A DNA stretch of 64,000 nt. Source: an uncultured Prevotellaceae bacterium (lineage in GTDB: Bacteria; Bacteroidota; Bacteroidia; Bacteroidales; Muribaculaceae). The notes below the pieces were generated by a model. It was given only the letters and a program-made list of their open reading frames with translations. It did not search any database and had not been told where the DNA came from. Location: NCBI GenBank assembly GCA_900318065.1, contig ONIY01000009.1, positions 41,260-105,259 on the forward strand. Direction: 5' to 3'. The position numbers and the translations under genes are program-made. Position 1 is the first letter of the stretch. The number at the start of each line of letters is the position of its first letter. Of this stretch, positions 32,701 to 40,554 are shown piece by piece.

Positions 32701-34231
32701 TAACATCAAGGACAACAATAACATCGAGATTCTTAACCGCGACAGCAAGAGCATCAAGGTTACTGTAACCGAGATTCTGGGCAGCGACAAGAAGAACTTT
32801 GGCACCGAGCTCGCGCAATATCTCACGCGACTGGCAATGAGCGTGAGGAGTGTGAATGTGCGCTGGCGACATGTGCAGTCGATGTCGGTTCCGCAGTTCA
32901 AGCCCAGTGTGGGCGATGCTTTTGGACAAGACACTCACTACGATGCACTGGCACCAGGTCTTGACTTCGCATTTGGTCTGGTAGGGCAGAGCTATATCGA
33001 GAGGGCCAAGAGGCACGGATGGCTCCTGGGCGACTCTACTCAGACGTCACCAGCCATCTTCTCAAGGACTCAGGAGCTGAACATGGAGGTTGTGGTTGAG
33101 CCTATCACAGGACTCAAGATCACTCTCACTGGTAACCGCACCGACAACCGCACTAATCAAGTCCAGTTCATGTATGACGACATGGGAGTGATTTATTCTG
33201 GCTCTTACACCAAGACCCACATGGCTATCGCCACAGCCCTCAGGGGTGTGAGTGCCAACAATGAGTACATGAGCTCGGCTTTCAGCCAGTTCTTGAATAA
33301 TATTCCTATTGTGGCGCAGAGACTGCAAGACCGATATGTGGGACAGAACTATCCCGACCGCGGATTCTTGAGAGGTACAGGATATGCCAACACCCCCTTC
33401 AACCCCGAGCACGGAGCAGTGAATGCATCGGGTAGTGATGTTATGATTCCTGCATTCTTGGCAGCCTACTCAGGACGCGACGCCAGCAAGGTTAACCTCA
33501 ACCCATTCCCTGGCATCAAGAGCATTTTGCCCAACTGGCGCGTGACCTACGATGGCTTGTCGAAGATCGCGGCAGTGAAGAAGGTGCTCAAGAGTCTCAC
33601 GCTCACTCATGCCTACCAGTGCACCTATTCGGTGGGCAACTTCACGAGCTATACCGACTGGGTTTCGATTGGCGAGAACATGGGATTCACCAGCGACGCT
33701 CTCACTGGAGGCCCAATTCCCAATTCGCCCTATAACATCTCTTCGGTAACCATCACCGAGAAGTTTGCGCCTCTCATTGGTGTTAACGCCACGTTCAAGA
33801 ACGACCTGTCGTTTAATGTAGAGTATCGCGACGCACGCACTCTCGCTCTCAACATTGCTGCATTGCAGCTTGTGGAGACGCTGCAAAAGTCGTTTGTCGT
33901 GGGCGCAAGTTATAAGATTGCCAACTTCAACACAATATTGAAGATGAAGAAGAAGCAGGAAGGTGTGAACAACGACCTCACGCTCAACTTCAACCTGCAG
34001 TTCAACAACAACACGGCGCTCATTCGCAAGATCGACGTCAACACCACTCAGGCCACCAGTGGAACAAGGACTCTGGGTATCAACTTATCGGCCAACTATG
34101 TGATGAGCAAGCGCATCACACTGGGTGCTTTCTTCGACCACCAGGTGAACACGCCACTCGTCTCAACTACTGCCTACCCAACTACCAACACCAACTACGG
34201 CATCTCGCTCAACATCTCACTCACTAAGTAG
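26750..34231 (+). CDS. sprA: SprA/Sov, outer-membrane translocon of the type IX secretion system
   Basis: 2493 residues from the ATG at 26750. TTG codons at 26741 and 26744 are alternatives. A signal peptide (SFLLALLMTVLASGVAHA) precedes a giant beta-barrel protein. It has the SprA-typical N-terminal regions, the FTGEFAQLLPHQSRTGSNAG segment, and repeated QFGLGPLEKVF/VYDNMGQ-like stretches. A strand-rich end closes with SLNISLTK. SprA forms the 36-strand pore through which type IX cargo crosses the outer membrane. It is in the usual place after ruvA. No other type IX component (PorV, GldKLMN, PorU) is in the window. A palindromic terminator follows. Confidence 0.93.
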   Translation: MTFFGSVNIKNASMSFLLALLMTVLASGVAHAQYNNTSINPPPPVPDKNEVDKGKKKDDVKMRYGVHPTIPENYDDLKEGEYAADLKNPSNITTEVEYDYETGCYIIRTKVGDYDIVTPFILTADEYNNLTLRESMMQYYRQKNAETAEEKKKNPFNFLDMQFGLGPLEKVFGPGGVQLKTQGSVQIKMGVKTNKTDNPALSVSAKRKTYFDFDQKIQATISASVGDKMKFNMTYNTDATFEFDNKNLKLAYEGKEDEIIKNIEAGNVSMTTGSSLIRGGSALFGIKTKLQFGRLTATALVSQQNSESQTVNTKGGAQTTDFYITADKYDQNRHFFLSHFFRDNYDNWTSKLPLVSSGIKINRIEVWITNKRGNFNESRNIMAFMDVAENSHISNSHWTGTGISNPSNASNTLLDEIKNSYPEARYISQASTALAPLSAYGFEGGKDYEKIESARLLSANEYKLNESLGYISLNTALASDEVLAVAYQYTYMGKTYQVGEFASDIASTEQSLYVKMLKATTINTQVPMWDLMMKNVYSLGAYQVQKANFKLNVKYLNDTTGTEMFYINEGNIAGEPLLRVMNLDRLDANNDFNPDGRFDYIEGFTVTSSGGKVIFPVVEPFGSHLRKKIGNDAIADKYVYQELYTMQLTEAQQVQDKNKFVLQGEYQSTNKNVISLNATNVPRGSVVVTAGGVTLTENSDYTVDYTMGTVTITNQSIIDAGTNISVSLENQSTFSMQRKTLLGLDLDYAFNDNFHIGGTVMHYGEKNLVEKVAIGNEIVNNTIWGARISYKSNFMWLTNLLNKIPTVNATAPSMVNFTGEFAQLLPHQSRTGSNAGSSYIDDFESTQTGVDLRSPYSWFLSSTPYDNGNDALFPEASLSNDIAYGKNRALLAWYYIDRLFTQRNSSYVPGYIKNDLDQLSSPYVREIPYTEVFPGRELNYGESSTIQTLNLSYYPKERGPYNLDAENLDPSGNLLNPEKRWGGIMRKIENTDFVTNNVEYIKFWLLDPFLDDDNPNKDGGDFYINLGELSEDILKDGLKSFENGLPYVDNDTTGTKSTVWGRVPTKSSLTYAFETATGSRIRQDVGLNGLSTAAEQDFPTYKNYVDKLRGTLPAETIALMEEDQFSPINDPAGDNYHFYRGYDFDEQKLSILERYKHYNGTEGNSLAQEDASDGMYQSARSVPDVEDINQDNTLNEYERYFQYKVSIRPEDLQVGRNFIIDKQESVQRTRNGQDQHVTWYQFCIPIKSYEKVVGSINDFSSIRFMRMFLTNFKETTHLRFASLELVRGEWRNYDYNLNSRNDAPGNGVIEVNTVNIEENASREPVNYVLPPGVNRIVDSGQSQITQLNEQSMQMKVEGLEAGDARGVYRNTNLDLRTYKRLQMFVHNEAFINDATNLKDGDVSIFVRLGSDVKNNYYEYEIPLRVTPPGHYSTNSSADRLTVWPKENMLDLDLDVLTAVKKNRNAEKMAGNPEVAYTMRYHEQDPNNPRNHVYVMGNPSLSKVRVMLIGVRNNTAGTTKDFVVWVDELRVTDFDSEGGWAAKANMTLNLSDIGVLNVGWHKETSGFGSVDQSMTQRRLDNYDQYNVAVQADLGRFIPEKVKLRAPVYFSYSNEKTTPKYNPLDEDVLLKDALDACSTEEQKDSIKSYAVTEQVVKNFSISGLKFDVKSKNPMPWDPANFTFNYSFNKSHKTDPNYVYENTNDYRGSMQYSWTPYIKPFRPLEKAIDAKNKNMKFFREWEFRWLPTSLAFSTNISRYYYEQQTRNETDVDIVLPVSVSKNFLWDRQFALTWNFTKSLNMSFNSQTTAHIMEPMGQVNRKLFPDEYREWRDSVWRSIKDLGTPWAYNQTFTASYKAPFNAIPILSFITANATYNATYNWIRGTVIGDVFSGNNIANQSSFNVDCRLNMETLYSKVPYLKDVHKRFSGGSGGRNNDRDKKQTKKAKKFDRTFQLSNDTTTMVKHNMNVKKVRVTATTVDGKRYPVKFNIKDNNNIEILNRDSKSIKVTVTEILGSDKKNFGTELAQYLTRLAMSVRSVNVRWRHVQSMSVPQFKPSVGDAFGQDTHYDALAPGLDFAFGLVGQSYIERAKRHGWLLGDSTQTSPAIFSRTQELNMEVVVEPITGLKITLTGNRTDNRTNQVQFMYDDMGVIYSGSYTKTHMAIATALRGVSANNEYMSSAFSQFLNNIPIVAQRLQDRYVGQNYPDRGFLRGTGYANTPFNPEHGAVNASGSDVMIPAFLAAYSGRDASKVNLNPFPGIKSILPNWRVTYDGLSKIAAVKKVLKSLTLTHAYQCTYSVGNFTSYTDWVSIGENMGFTSDALTGGPIPNSPYNISSVTITEKFAPLIGVNATFKNDLSFNVEYRDARTLALNIAALQLVETLQKSFVVGASYKIANFNTILKMKKKQEGVNNDLTLNFNLQFNNNTALIRKIDVNTTQATSGTRTLGINLSANYVMSKRITLGAFFDHQVNTPLVSTTAYPTTNTNYGISLNISLTK

Positions 34232-34282
34232 GCAAGCCGTTGAAAATCAAGAGTTACTGGTAAAATTATTAATAAAGGTTTT

Positions 34283-34322
34283 AAATTATGCTGAAAGAAT
34301 TATTCTTTCAGCATAATTTTTC
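34283..34322 (+). terminator. Terminator of sprA
   Basis: Near-perfect inverted repeat AATTATGCTGAAAGAAT / ATTCTTTCAGCATAATT followed by TTTC, directly upstream of the next gene's promoter. Confidence 0.85.
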
Positions 34323-34353
34323 TTGCATAATTTGATTTTTTGCTTTATATTTG
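34323..34353 (+). promoter_or_regulatory. Promoter of the AAA ATPase gene
   Basis: TTG at 34323-34325, exactly 20 bases, TATATTTG at 34346-34353. The ATG is 27 bases further on. Confidence 0.75.
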
Positions 34354-34379
34354 CCGTCGGAATATAAAAAAGTGAAGTC

Positions 34380-35510
34380 ATGAATAAAAATCCATTCATT
34401 CTTACTCCCATGATTCCCGAGGAATACTTTTGTGATAGGGAACATGAGACTCATCAATTGATAAAAACGGTTACTAATCAAGGCAATCTTGTACTGATTT
34501 CTCCGCGTCGTGTGGGAAAAACTGGATTGATAAACCATTGCTTTGAGCAACCTGTCATAAAAGATGATTTTATCACTGTGTCGATCGACATATTGCACAC
34601 TACTTCTTTCAGTGAATTTATTATGGAGTTGGGGAATGCGGTATTTAGGAATGTGGCTAAGAGAAGCGATCGCATGATGGCTAAATTTACTGCTGCATTG
34701 CGGTCGTTAAGGGCAAGCTTTGGATATGATCCTCTTAAGGGAACTCCAACTTTTGAAATCAAATTGGGACAAGTAGCAACCCCAGATTATACTCTAGATG
34801 AAATTCTGGGCTATCTGGAGGAAGCCGAGAAACCATGCCTGGTTGCTATCGATGAGTTTCAGCAAATCACAAACTATCCCGAGAAAAACATCGAGGCATT
34901 GTTGCGTGGAAGGATTCTACGGCTTAGCAACACCTATTTCATTTTTGCTGGTAGCGAGCGGCTAATCATGAGTGAAATGTTCTTCTCAAGTAAGCGCCCG
35001 TTCTATCAGAGTGCGTCGTTGCTTAATCTTGATCCCATTAGTTTGGATAACTACAAGGCTTTTGTCGCACATCATTTTCAGGTTAATGGAAAGCATGTTG
35101 ATGATGACGTAGTGGCTAGTGTCTATAACAAGTGGCAGGGGATAACTATGTATATGCATCGCATTTTCCACGATGCTTTCATCAATGTTCAGCAAGGTGA
35201 GTCTTGTACAATGCAAGTTATTGAAGATGTAACTGCAACTTACATTGCTCAAAATGAGAAGCGGTTACAAGAACTGCTGGCATTCATATCAGTTCAACAA
35301 AAAGAATTATTGTATGCAATCGCGCGTGAAGGGGTTGCCACTAAACTCACCTCGGCGGCTTTTGTCAAGAGGCATCAGCTGAAATCGGCAAGTGCAGTCC
35401 AGTCGGCAGCAAAACGCCTGCTCGACTATGACATTATAACTCAAAAAGGGCATGAATTCTCGGTATCCGATCCTCTGTTGGAGATATGGCTCAGAGAACG
35501 CATGGCGTGA
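34380..35510 (+). CDS. AAA/STAND-type ATPase with C-terminal winged helix
   Basis: 376 residues, soluble. The N-terminus NKNPFILTPMIPEEYFCDRE is the mark of the archaeal-type ATPase_2 family. Walker A is ISPRRVGKTGL (40-50) and Walker B is CLVAIDEFQQ (about 155-164). A C-terminal winged helix reads SAAFVKRHQLKSASAVQSA, then KRLLDYDIITQKGHEFSVSDP. Proteins of this type are widespread and variably distributed, with no agreed function; STAND-like signalling or defence roles have been suggested. Codon use is more AT-rich than its neighbours. It stands alone with its own promoter, so nothing in context explains it. Confidence 0.85.
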   Translation: MNKNPFILTPMIPEEYFCDREHETHQLIKTVTNQGNLVLISPRRVGKTGLINHCFEQPVIKDDFITVSIDILHTTSFSEFIMELGNAVFRNVAKRSDRMMAKFTAALRSLRASFGYDPLKGTPTFEIKLGQVATPDYTLDEILGYLEEAEKPCLVAIDEFQQITNYPEKNIEALLRGRILRLSNTYFIFAGSERLIMSEMFFSSKRPFYQSASLLNLDPISLDNYKAFVAHHFQVNGKHVDDDVVASVYNKWQGITMYMHRIFHDAFINVQQGESCTMQVIEDVTATYIAQNEKRLQELLAFISVQQKELLYAIAREGVATKLTSAAFVKRHQLKSASAVQSAAKRLLDYDIITQKGHEFSVSDPLLEIWLRERMA

Positions 35511-35618
35511 AGCTCACACGATGAATAAAGGTTAATCCCCATTTGGCAAAATGTATAAAGTTACTGTTTCGCTGGTGAAAAAAACTTCTTGTGGAGCAAT
35601 AGTTTGACAAATTGTTTG

Positions 35619-35626
35619 TATATTTG
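35619..35626 (+). promoter_or_regulatory. -7 box (TATATTTG) fixing the start of the next gene
   Basis: TAnnTTTG match 21 bases before the ATG at 35648. An earlier in-frame ATG at 35612 would lie upstream of transcription start. Confidence 0.55.
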
Positions 35627-35647
35627 CCGTGCAAAACTGTTTTATCT

Positions 35648-36028
35648 ATGAATGACCAATTAAAGAAAAAACTTGAGAAAGACGAGACTGGGCTGCTCAC
35701 CTATGAGTATATAGCCAACAATATCAACAATGCCGACCTCGAGCAGGAGATTGACGATCTCGTCGACAATATTATTAATGTAGACAAGTCGGGACAGTTT
35801 GACGTGAGCACAGCACGCTACCTCAACGCCATCGACAAGGTGAAGTACAACAGCCAGATCGACCGCCTGATAAAGGCGGCTATCGTTGCCGACCGTGAGA
35901 GGGCCTATCTGCCCGACCTCGCTGCCTCGATTTGGGGCAACGACTACAAGGAGCGCGCCTCGAGTCTGATTGCTGCCGACGACAACTTCCGCCGCATCTA
36001 TAAGCGTCTGTATCCTATTGGAATTTAA
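35648..36028 (+). CDS. Small conserved Bacteroidota protein of unknown function
   Basis: 126 residues from the ATG at 35648, acidic and helical, without signal peptide, cysteines or catalytic motif. It contains YIANNINNADLEQEIDDLVDN, a long DKVKYNSQIDRLIKAAIVADR helix, and a Leu/Tyr-rich end. I do not recognise a named family. It lies 11 bases before a cyclophilin and may share its transcript with it and the M16 peptidase. Confidence 0.75.
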   Translation: MNDQLKKKLEKDETGLLTYEYIANNINNADLEQEIDDLVDNIINVDKSGQFDVSTARYLNAIDKVKYNSQIDRLIKAAIVADRERAYLPDLAASIWGNDYKERASSLIAADDNFRRIYKRLYPIGI

Positions 36029-36039
36029 TGATTTAACGC

Positions 36040-36933
36040 ATGAAACATCTACATTCTTCAGTTCTTGTTGCTGTTGTTGCTACAGTAATGATTGCCGCCT
36101 TTGTGTGGACTTTTAAGATCAATGCTAATGGCAATAGACCACAAGACCAACAATTATCTCAACCTGCTATGACTACCGATTTGAGCAATACTACCAAGGT
36201 TGCCCTCGAGACCACTTTCGGCACCATCGAGATTGCCCTCTACAACGAGACTCCACTGCACCGCGACAACTTTGTGAAACTGGTAAACGACGGTACCTAT
36301 AACGGCGTTCTGTTTCATCGCGTGATTAAGGACTTCATGATCCAGACCGGTGACCCCACCTCCAAGACAGCAGCCATCGACGACTTGCTGGGAAGTGGAG
36401 GGCCTGGATATGACATACCAGCCGAGATCGTATTCCCCAAGTATTTCCACAAGCGCGGCGCTCTTGCCGCTGCACGACAGGGCGATGAGACCAATCCCGA
36501 GCGCAAGAGCTCTGGGTCGCAGTTCTACATCGTTACTGGCAGGCGCTACTCGGAGTATCAGCTCAACAGCATGCTGGAGCGATTTGCCGACCAGGCCAAG
36601 ATGCGCATCTTCCAGTCGCTGGCACGCGAGCGTGGTGCCGAGATCACAGCACTGCAAGCGCAAGGCGACACGCTGGCGCTCAATAACCTCCAAAATGAGC
36701 TCATCGCCAAGACCGAGGAGCAGTACAAGCTCTCGCCAGTGACTTTCACTCCTGAGCAGATTGCCGCCTATTCCACCATTGGCGGAACGCCTCATCTCGA
36801 CGGGCAGTACACCGTCTTTGGCGAGGTGGTCTCGGGAATGGACATTGTCGACAAGATTCAGAATGTCACAACAGGTCAGCACGACCGTCCTGTCGACGAT
36901 GTGAAAATCATCTCGGCAAGGGTGCTGGAATAA
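36040..36933 (+). CDS. Cyclophilin-type peptidyl-prolyl isomerase, membrane-anchored
   Basis: 297 residues with an N-terminal signal anchor (VLVAVVATVMIAAFVWTF) that puts it in the periplasm. The cyclophilin fold begins at VALETTFGTIEIALYNETPLH. The active-site arginine is in FHRVIKDFMIQTGD and the second block is SSGSQFYIVTGR. About 60 helical residues (roughly 175-235, SEYQLNSMLERFADQAK onward) are inserted before the last strands (GQYTVFGEVVSGMDIVDKI). That insert is usual for this Bacteroidota subfamily. It assists folding of exported proteins. The M16 peptidase starts 19 bases after it. Confidence 0.9.
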   Translation: MKHLHSSVLVAVVATVMIAAFVWTFKINANGNRPQDQQLSQPAMTTDLSNTTKVALETTFGTIEIALYNETPLHRDNFVKLVNDGTYNGVLFHRVIKDFMIQTGDPTSKTAAIDDLLGSGGPGYDIPAEIVFPKYFHKRGALAAARQGDETNPERKSSGSQFYIVTGRRYSEYQLNSMLERFADQAKMRIFQSLARERGAEITALQAQGDTLALNNLQNELIAKTEEQYKLSPVTFTPEQIAAYSTIGGTPHLDGQYTVFGEVVSGMDIVDKIQNVTTGQHDRPVDDVKIISARVLE

Positions 36934-36952
36934 TTTTGCTGGGGCTCTCTCG

Positions 36953-38194
36953 ATGATACATTTCAATTCTCATCGCTTCAAGAATGGGCTCAGGCTCATT
37001 CACCACTACAACGCCACCACTAGCATGGTGGCGGTTAACTTGATGTTTGATGTGGGCTCGAGCGACGAAGACCCCAGCAAGACAGGCCTTGCCCACCTCC
37101 TTGAGCATCTCATGTTCTCGGGTTCGAAGTATGTGGCAAAGCATGACGACATGCTGCAGCGCGCTGGGGGCGACAGCAATGCCTGGACGAGCGCCGATGT
37201 TACCTGCTACTATGATGTGCTCCCGGTTCACAACCTGGAGACTGCGTTGTGGCTCGAGAGTGAAAGGCTTGTAAACCTGAGCCTTACCGACGAGAACATC
37301 GCGGTGCAGAAAAGTGTCGTTATCGAGGAGTTCAAGCAGCGCTATCTTAATCAGCCCTATGGCGATGTGCATCATCTCACTCATGGACTGGCCTATGAGG
37401 TGCATCCTTACCGCTGGCCCACGATAGGACTTGACGTGGACACTATCAAGTCGTTCTCCAGCAGCGATATTATCGACTTCCACAACCGGTTTTATGCTGT
37501 CAATAATTTGGTGATGTGCATCTCGGGAAATGTGGAGTTTGACAAGGCTGTGGCGATGGTCGAGAAGTGGTTTGGCGACATTGAGCCTCACCACATTGTG
37601 CCACGCAACTTGCCCAAGGAGCCAGCCCAGCAGCAATGCCGCTTCCTCGCCCACAAGACCGATGTGCCCAACAACATGCTCTTCCTCACCTATCACATGT
37701 GCTCACGCACCAGCGACGACTATCCCGTTACCGACCTGATAAGCGACATCCTGGGCAATGGCATGTCGTCGCGATTCTACCAGCAGTTGATTTTGAACGG
37801 CAATGGCATGTTTGCCGATGTCGACGCCTCGGTGCTGGGCTCACGCGACCCAGGTCTGTTCTACATCAGGGCAAGGCTCGAGCAGGGTGTCGACTTTGAC
37901 AAGGCACGCGATGCCATCAGCGTGGTGCTGCGGCAGCTCATCGAGGAAGGCGCCACCAAGCACGAGATTGACAAGTGCGTCAACAAGTATATATCCAACA
38001 AGCTCTTTGAGAATGTGGGGTATGCCGAGAAGGCGGTGTCGCTGTGCACTCACGAGCTGCTGTGGGGCGCTCAAGGTGTCAACACCGAGAACGACCGCTA
38101 CCGCGAAATCACGCCACAGGCAGTACACCGCGTGGCGTCGCAGCTCTTCGACAGCAATAACTGCTCTGTCATCTACTATGGTCCTGGCGCTTGA
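36953..38194 (+). CDS. M16-family zinc metallopeptidase
   Basis: 413 residues with the inverted zinc motif HLLEH (H48, E51, H52) and the distal glutamate in the VVIEEFKQRY helix (~125-130). This is the active M16 half, about 410 residues as in PqqL/MPP-beta-like single-unit enzymes. The C-terminal M16 domain is also present (LFLTYHMCSRTSDDYPVTDL). No signal peptide is seen, so it is likely cytoplasmic. Substrates are unknown; oligopeptides are the usual guess. It probably shares an operon with the cyclophilin. After it comes an 18-bp palindrome (TGGCATGATATCATGCCA, 38213-38230) without a T run. Confidence 0.9.
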   Translation: MIHFNSHRFKNGLRLIHHYNATTSMVAVNLMFDVGSSDEDPSKTGLAHLLEHLMFSGSKYVAKHDDMLQRAGGDSNAWTSADVTCYYDVLPVHNLETALWLESERLVNLSLTDENIAVQKSVVIEEFKQRYLNQPYGDVHHLTHGLAYEVHPYRWPTIGLDVDTIKSFSSSDIIDFHNRFYAVNNLVMCISGNVEFDKAVAMVEKWFGDIEPHHIVPRNLPKEPAQQQCRFLAHKTDVPNNMLFLTYHMCSRTSDDYPVTDLISDILGNGMSSRFYQQLILNGNGMFADVDASVLGSRDPGLFYIRARLEQGVDFDKARDAISVVLRQLIEEGATKHEIDKCVNKYISNKLFENVGYAEKAVSLCTHELLWGAQGVNTENDRYREITPQAVHRVASQLFDSNNCSVIYYGPGA

Positions 38195-38343
38195 CCATCC
38201 GGGGGATTAACCTGGCATGATATCATGCCATTGCGTGCCTCTATTTCTCATCTTGAGATGGACTAAATGGTAAAAATGTGACAAAAAATGGGTGTTTAAT
38301 GAAAAAAACACTCGTTTTTTTTCGCTATGTGGTAAAAAAGCAG

Positions 38344-38351
38344 TATTTTTG
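38344..38351 (+). promoter_or_regulatory. -7 box (TATTTTTG) of the DUF349 gene
   Basis: TAnnTTTG match 50 bases before the ATG at 38401. Confidence 0.5.
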
Positions 38352-38400
38352 GAGTTAAAATTAAAAATAGGTTTATTTTACCTTTTAAAATTTGTTTAAT

Positions 38401-40449
38401 ATGGAATCGCGTGAAATGTCAGAATCGAAGTTTGAACTCGAGAAAGACTTAACTCTCAATGCTGATACTGAGGCTGTTGCAGCTTCAGAGACAGTTGAAA
38501 ACAAACCTGCCGAGGAAAATGCCGAGGTAGCAGTTGACAATCAAGTTGAAAATCAGGAAGTGGTAGACGAGCCTGTGGCAGAGCCTGCTGCACAGGAAGT
38601 GGCACCAGAGCCCGCCCAAGAGGAGGAGAAGCCTCAAGAGTCCGCCCAAGAAGAGGAGAAACCTCAGGAGCCCGCTCAAGAGGAGAAATCTCAGGAGCCA
38701 GTTCAAGAGGAGGAGAAACCTCAGGATGCGCCCGAACTTCCTAAAATTGATTTTTCGGCTCTCACCAAGTCGCAACTGGTTGAGGAACTGAAGAAACTGC
38801 TTGGCTATTCGGTAGAAAGTGTAAAAGATAGGGTAGCTCTTATCAAGGCTGCATTCTTTGCCATCCACAAGGAAGAGATTGCCAAGGCCAAGGCTCAATT
38901 TGTGGAGCAAGGCAACGCCGAGGAGGCATTTGTCGCTCCCGAGGATGAGGATGAGCTGAAACTCAAGGAGTTGCTGGGAGAGTTTAAAGAGAAACGCGCC
39001 GAGTTTAATGCTGAGCAAGAGGCCATCAAGCAGGCTAATCTTGAAAAGAAACTGAGCATTATCGAGGAAATTAAGACTATATCTCAAGACACCGACAATA
39101 TCAACCGTCAGTTCTCTCGCGTGCAGCAGCTGCAGCAGGAGTTCAAGGCTATTGGCGAAGTACCTTCTACCAGCACTACCGAGGTGTGGAAGGCCTATCA
39201 GCAGGCTATCGAGAACTTCTACGACTTGCTCAAGATCAACAAGGAGCTGCGTGACTACGATTTCAAGAAGAACCTGGAAATCAAGCAGCGACTCTGTGAG
39301 GAGGCCGAGGCTCTCGACGAGGAGAACGACGTGATTGCAGCTTTCAAGAAGCTGCAGGCTTTGCACGACAAGTGGCGTGAGACAGGGCCGGTGGCTAAGG
39401 ACATTCGCGAGCAGCTCTGGGCAAGATTCAAGGCTGCATCGGCTGTGGTCAACAAGAAGCATCAGGCTTACTTCGAGGAGCGCAAGGCCAGCGAGAAGGT
39501 TAATGCCGACGCTAAGACCGCTCTGTGTGAGGCTATCGAGAAGATTACTACCGACGACCTCAAGACCTATGCCGCTTGGGACGAGGTGACTAAGCAGATC
39601 ATTGGCCTCCAGGAAGAGTGGAAGAAACTGGGCTTTGCTTCACGCAAGGTGAACACGGCTCTGTTTACTCGTTTCCGCAAGTCGTGCGACGACTTCTTTG
39701 CCAAGAAGGCTGTCTTCTTCAAGCAGATGAAGGAGGAACTCGCTGTCAATCTGGCTAAGAAGAATGAGCTGTGCGAGAAAGCCGAGGCTCTGAAGGATTC
39801 TACCGAGTGGAAGGCTACAACCGACGCTCTTATCGCCCTCCAAAAGGAGTGGAGAACCATTGGTCCAGTGGTGAAGAAGCACAGCGATGCCGTGTGGAAA
39901 CGTTTCATCACAGCTTGCGACTACTTCTTTGAGCAGAAGAAAAAGCAGACTTCGAGCCAGCGCTCGGTAGAGCACGAGAACCTCAAGGCCAAGAAAGAGG
40001 TGATTGCTCAAATCAACGCTATTCTCAACGCCGAGGAAGAGCCCGAGGACGCACCACAACAAATCAGAGACCTCATGGCTAAGTGGCAGAGCATTGGTCA
40101 TGTGCCCTACAAGGAGAAAGACAAAATCTATGCCAGCTATAAGGAGGCTATCGACAAAGCCTTTGAGAAATTTGACATGAAGGCTATTCGTGCTCGACTC
40201 ACTAGCTTTGAGAACTCTCTCAGCCAGTCGGGAACCGACAAGGTTTACCACGAGCGTGAGCGACTGGTGCGCGCCTTTGAGCAGAAGTGCAACGAGCTCA
40301 AGACCTACGAGAACAACATGGGATTCTTCAATGCCAGGTCGCAGAGTGGTAACACTATCGTCAAGGAGATGGAGCGCAAGATTGCCAACCTCAAGGACGA
40401 GATAGCACTGCTCGAGCAGAAGATTAAGATCATCGACGAGAAAATCTAA
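38401..40449 (+). CDS. DUF349-repeat protein with acidic repeat N-terminus
   Basis: 682 residues from the ATG at 38401. A TTG nine bases earlier is possible. Residues ~25-110 are low complexity, with four imperfect units of the type EPAQEEEKPQ. The rest is a rod of about five DUF349 three-helix repeats, each with a W-K/W-R turn such as VWKAYQQAIENFYDLL and DAVWKRFITACDYFFEQ. DUF349 proteins are cytoplasmic and helical, and their molecular role in Bacteroidota is not established. It is followed by a terminator, then the sugar transferase. Confidence 0.88.
   Translation: MESREMSESKFELEKDLTLNADTEAVAASETVENKPAEENAEVAVDNQVENQEVVDEPVAEPAAQEVAPEPAQEEEKPQESAQEEEKPQEPAQEEKSQEPVQEEEKPQDAPELPKIDFSALTKSQLVEELKKLLGYSVESVKDRVALIKAAFFAIHKEEIAKAKAQFVEQGNAEEAFVAPEDEDELKLKELLGEFKEKRAEFNAEQEAIKQANLEKKLSIIEEIKTISQDTDNINRQFSRVQQLQQEFKAIGEVPSTSTTEVWKAYQQAIENFYDLLKINKELRDYDFKKNLEIKQRLCEEAEALDEENDVIAAFKKLQALHDKWRETGPVAKDIREQLWARFKAASAVVNKKHQAYFEERKASEKVNADAKTALCEAIEKITTDDLKTYAAWDEVTKQIIGLQEEWKKLGFASRKVNTALFTRFRKSCDDFFAKKAVFFKQMKEELAVNLAKKNELCEKAEALKDSTEWKATTDALIALQKEWRTIGPVVKKHSDAVWKRFITACDYFFEQKKKQTSSQRSVEHENLKAKKEVIAQINAILNAEEEPEDAPQQIRDLMAKWQSIGHVPYKEKDKIYASYKEAIDKAFEKFDMKAIRARLTSFENSLSQSGTDKVYHERERLVRAFEQKCNELKTYENNMGFFNARSQSGNTIVKEMERKIANLKDEIALLEQKIKIIDEKI
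38618..38732 (+). repeat. Tandem coding repeat inside the DUF349 gene
   Basis: About four units of ~27-33 bp (GCCCAAGAGGAGGAGAAGCC-like) encode the EPAQEEEKPQ units. Variation in copy number between strains would be expected. Confidence 0.75.
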
Positions 40450-40470
40450 TTGACTCGTTGGCAACTGTTT

Positions 40471-40516
40471 CACTCTCTATGGACTTTGCTGTGCATTGGT
40501 CATAGAGAGTGATTTT
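40471..40516 (+). terminator. Terminator of the DUF349 gene
   Basis: CACTCTCTATG (40471-40481) pairs with CATAGAGAGTG (40501-40511), followed by ATTTTG. Confidence 0.75.
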
Positions 40517-40554
40517 GAACATTAACTTTCAATCTTATTATCTATTTATAGACT

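Noticed and set aside
38213-38230. 18-bp palindrome TGGCATGATATCATGCCA as a terminator
   Set aside because: It has no T run on either strand. It could be an operator or chance; only noted with the M16 gene.
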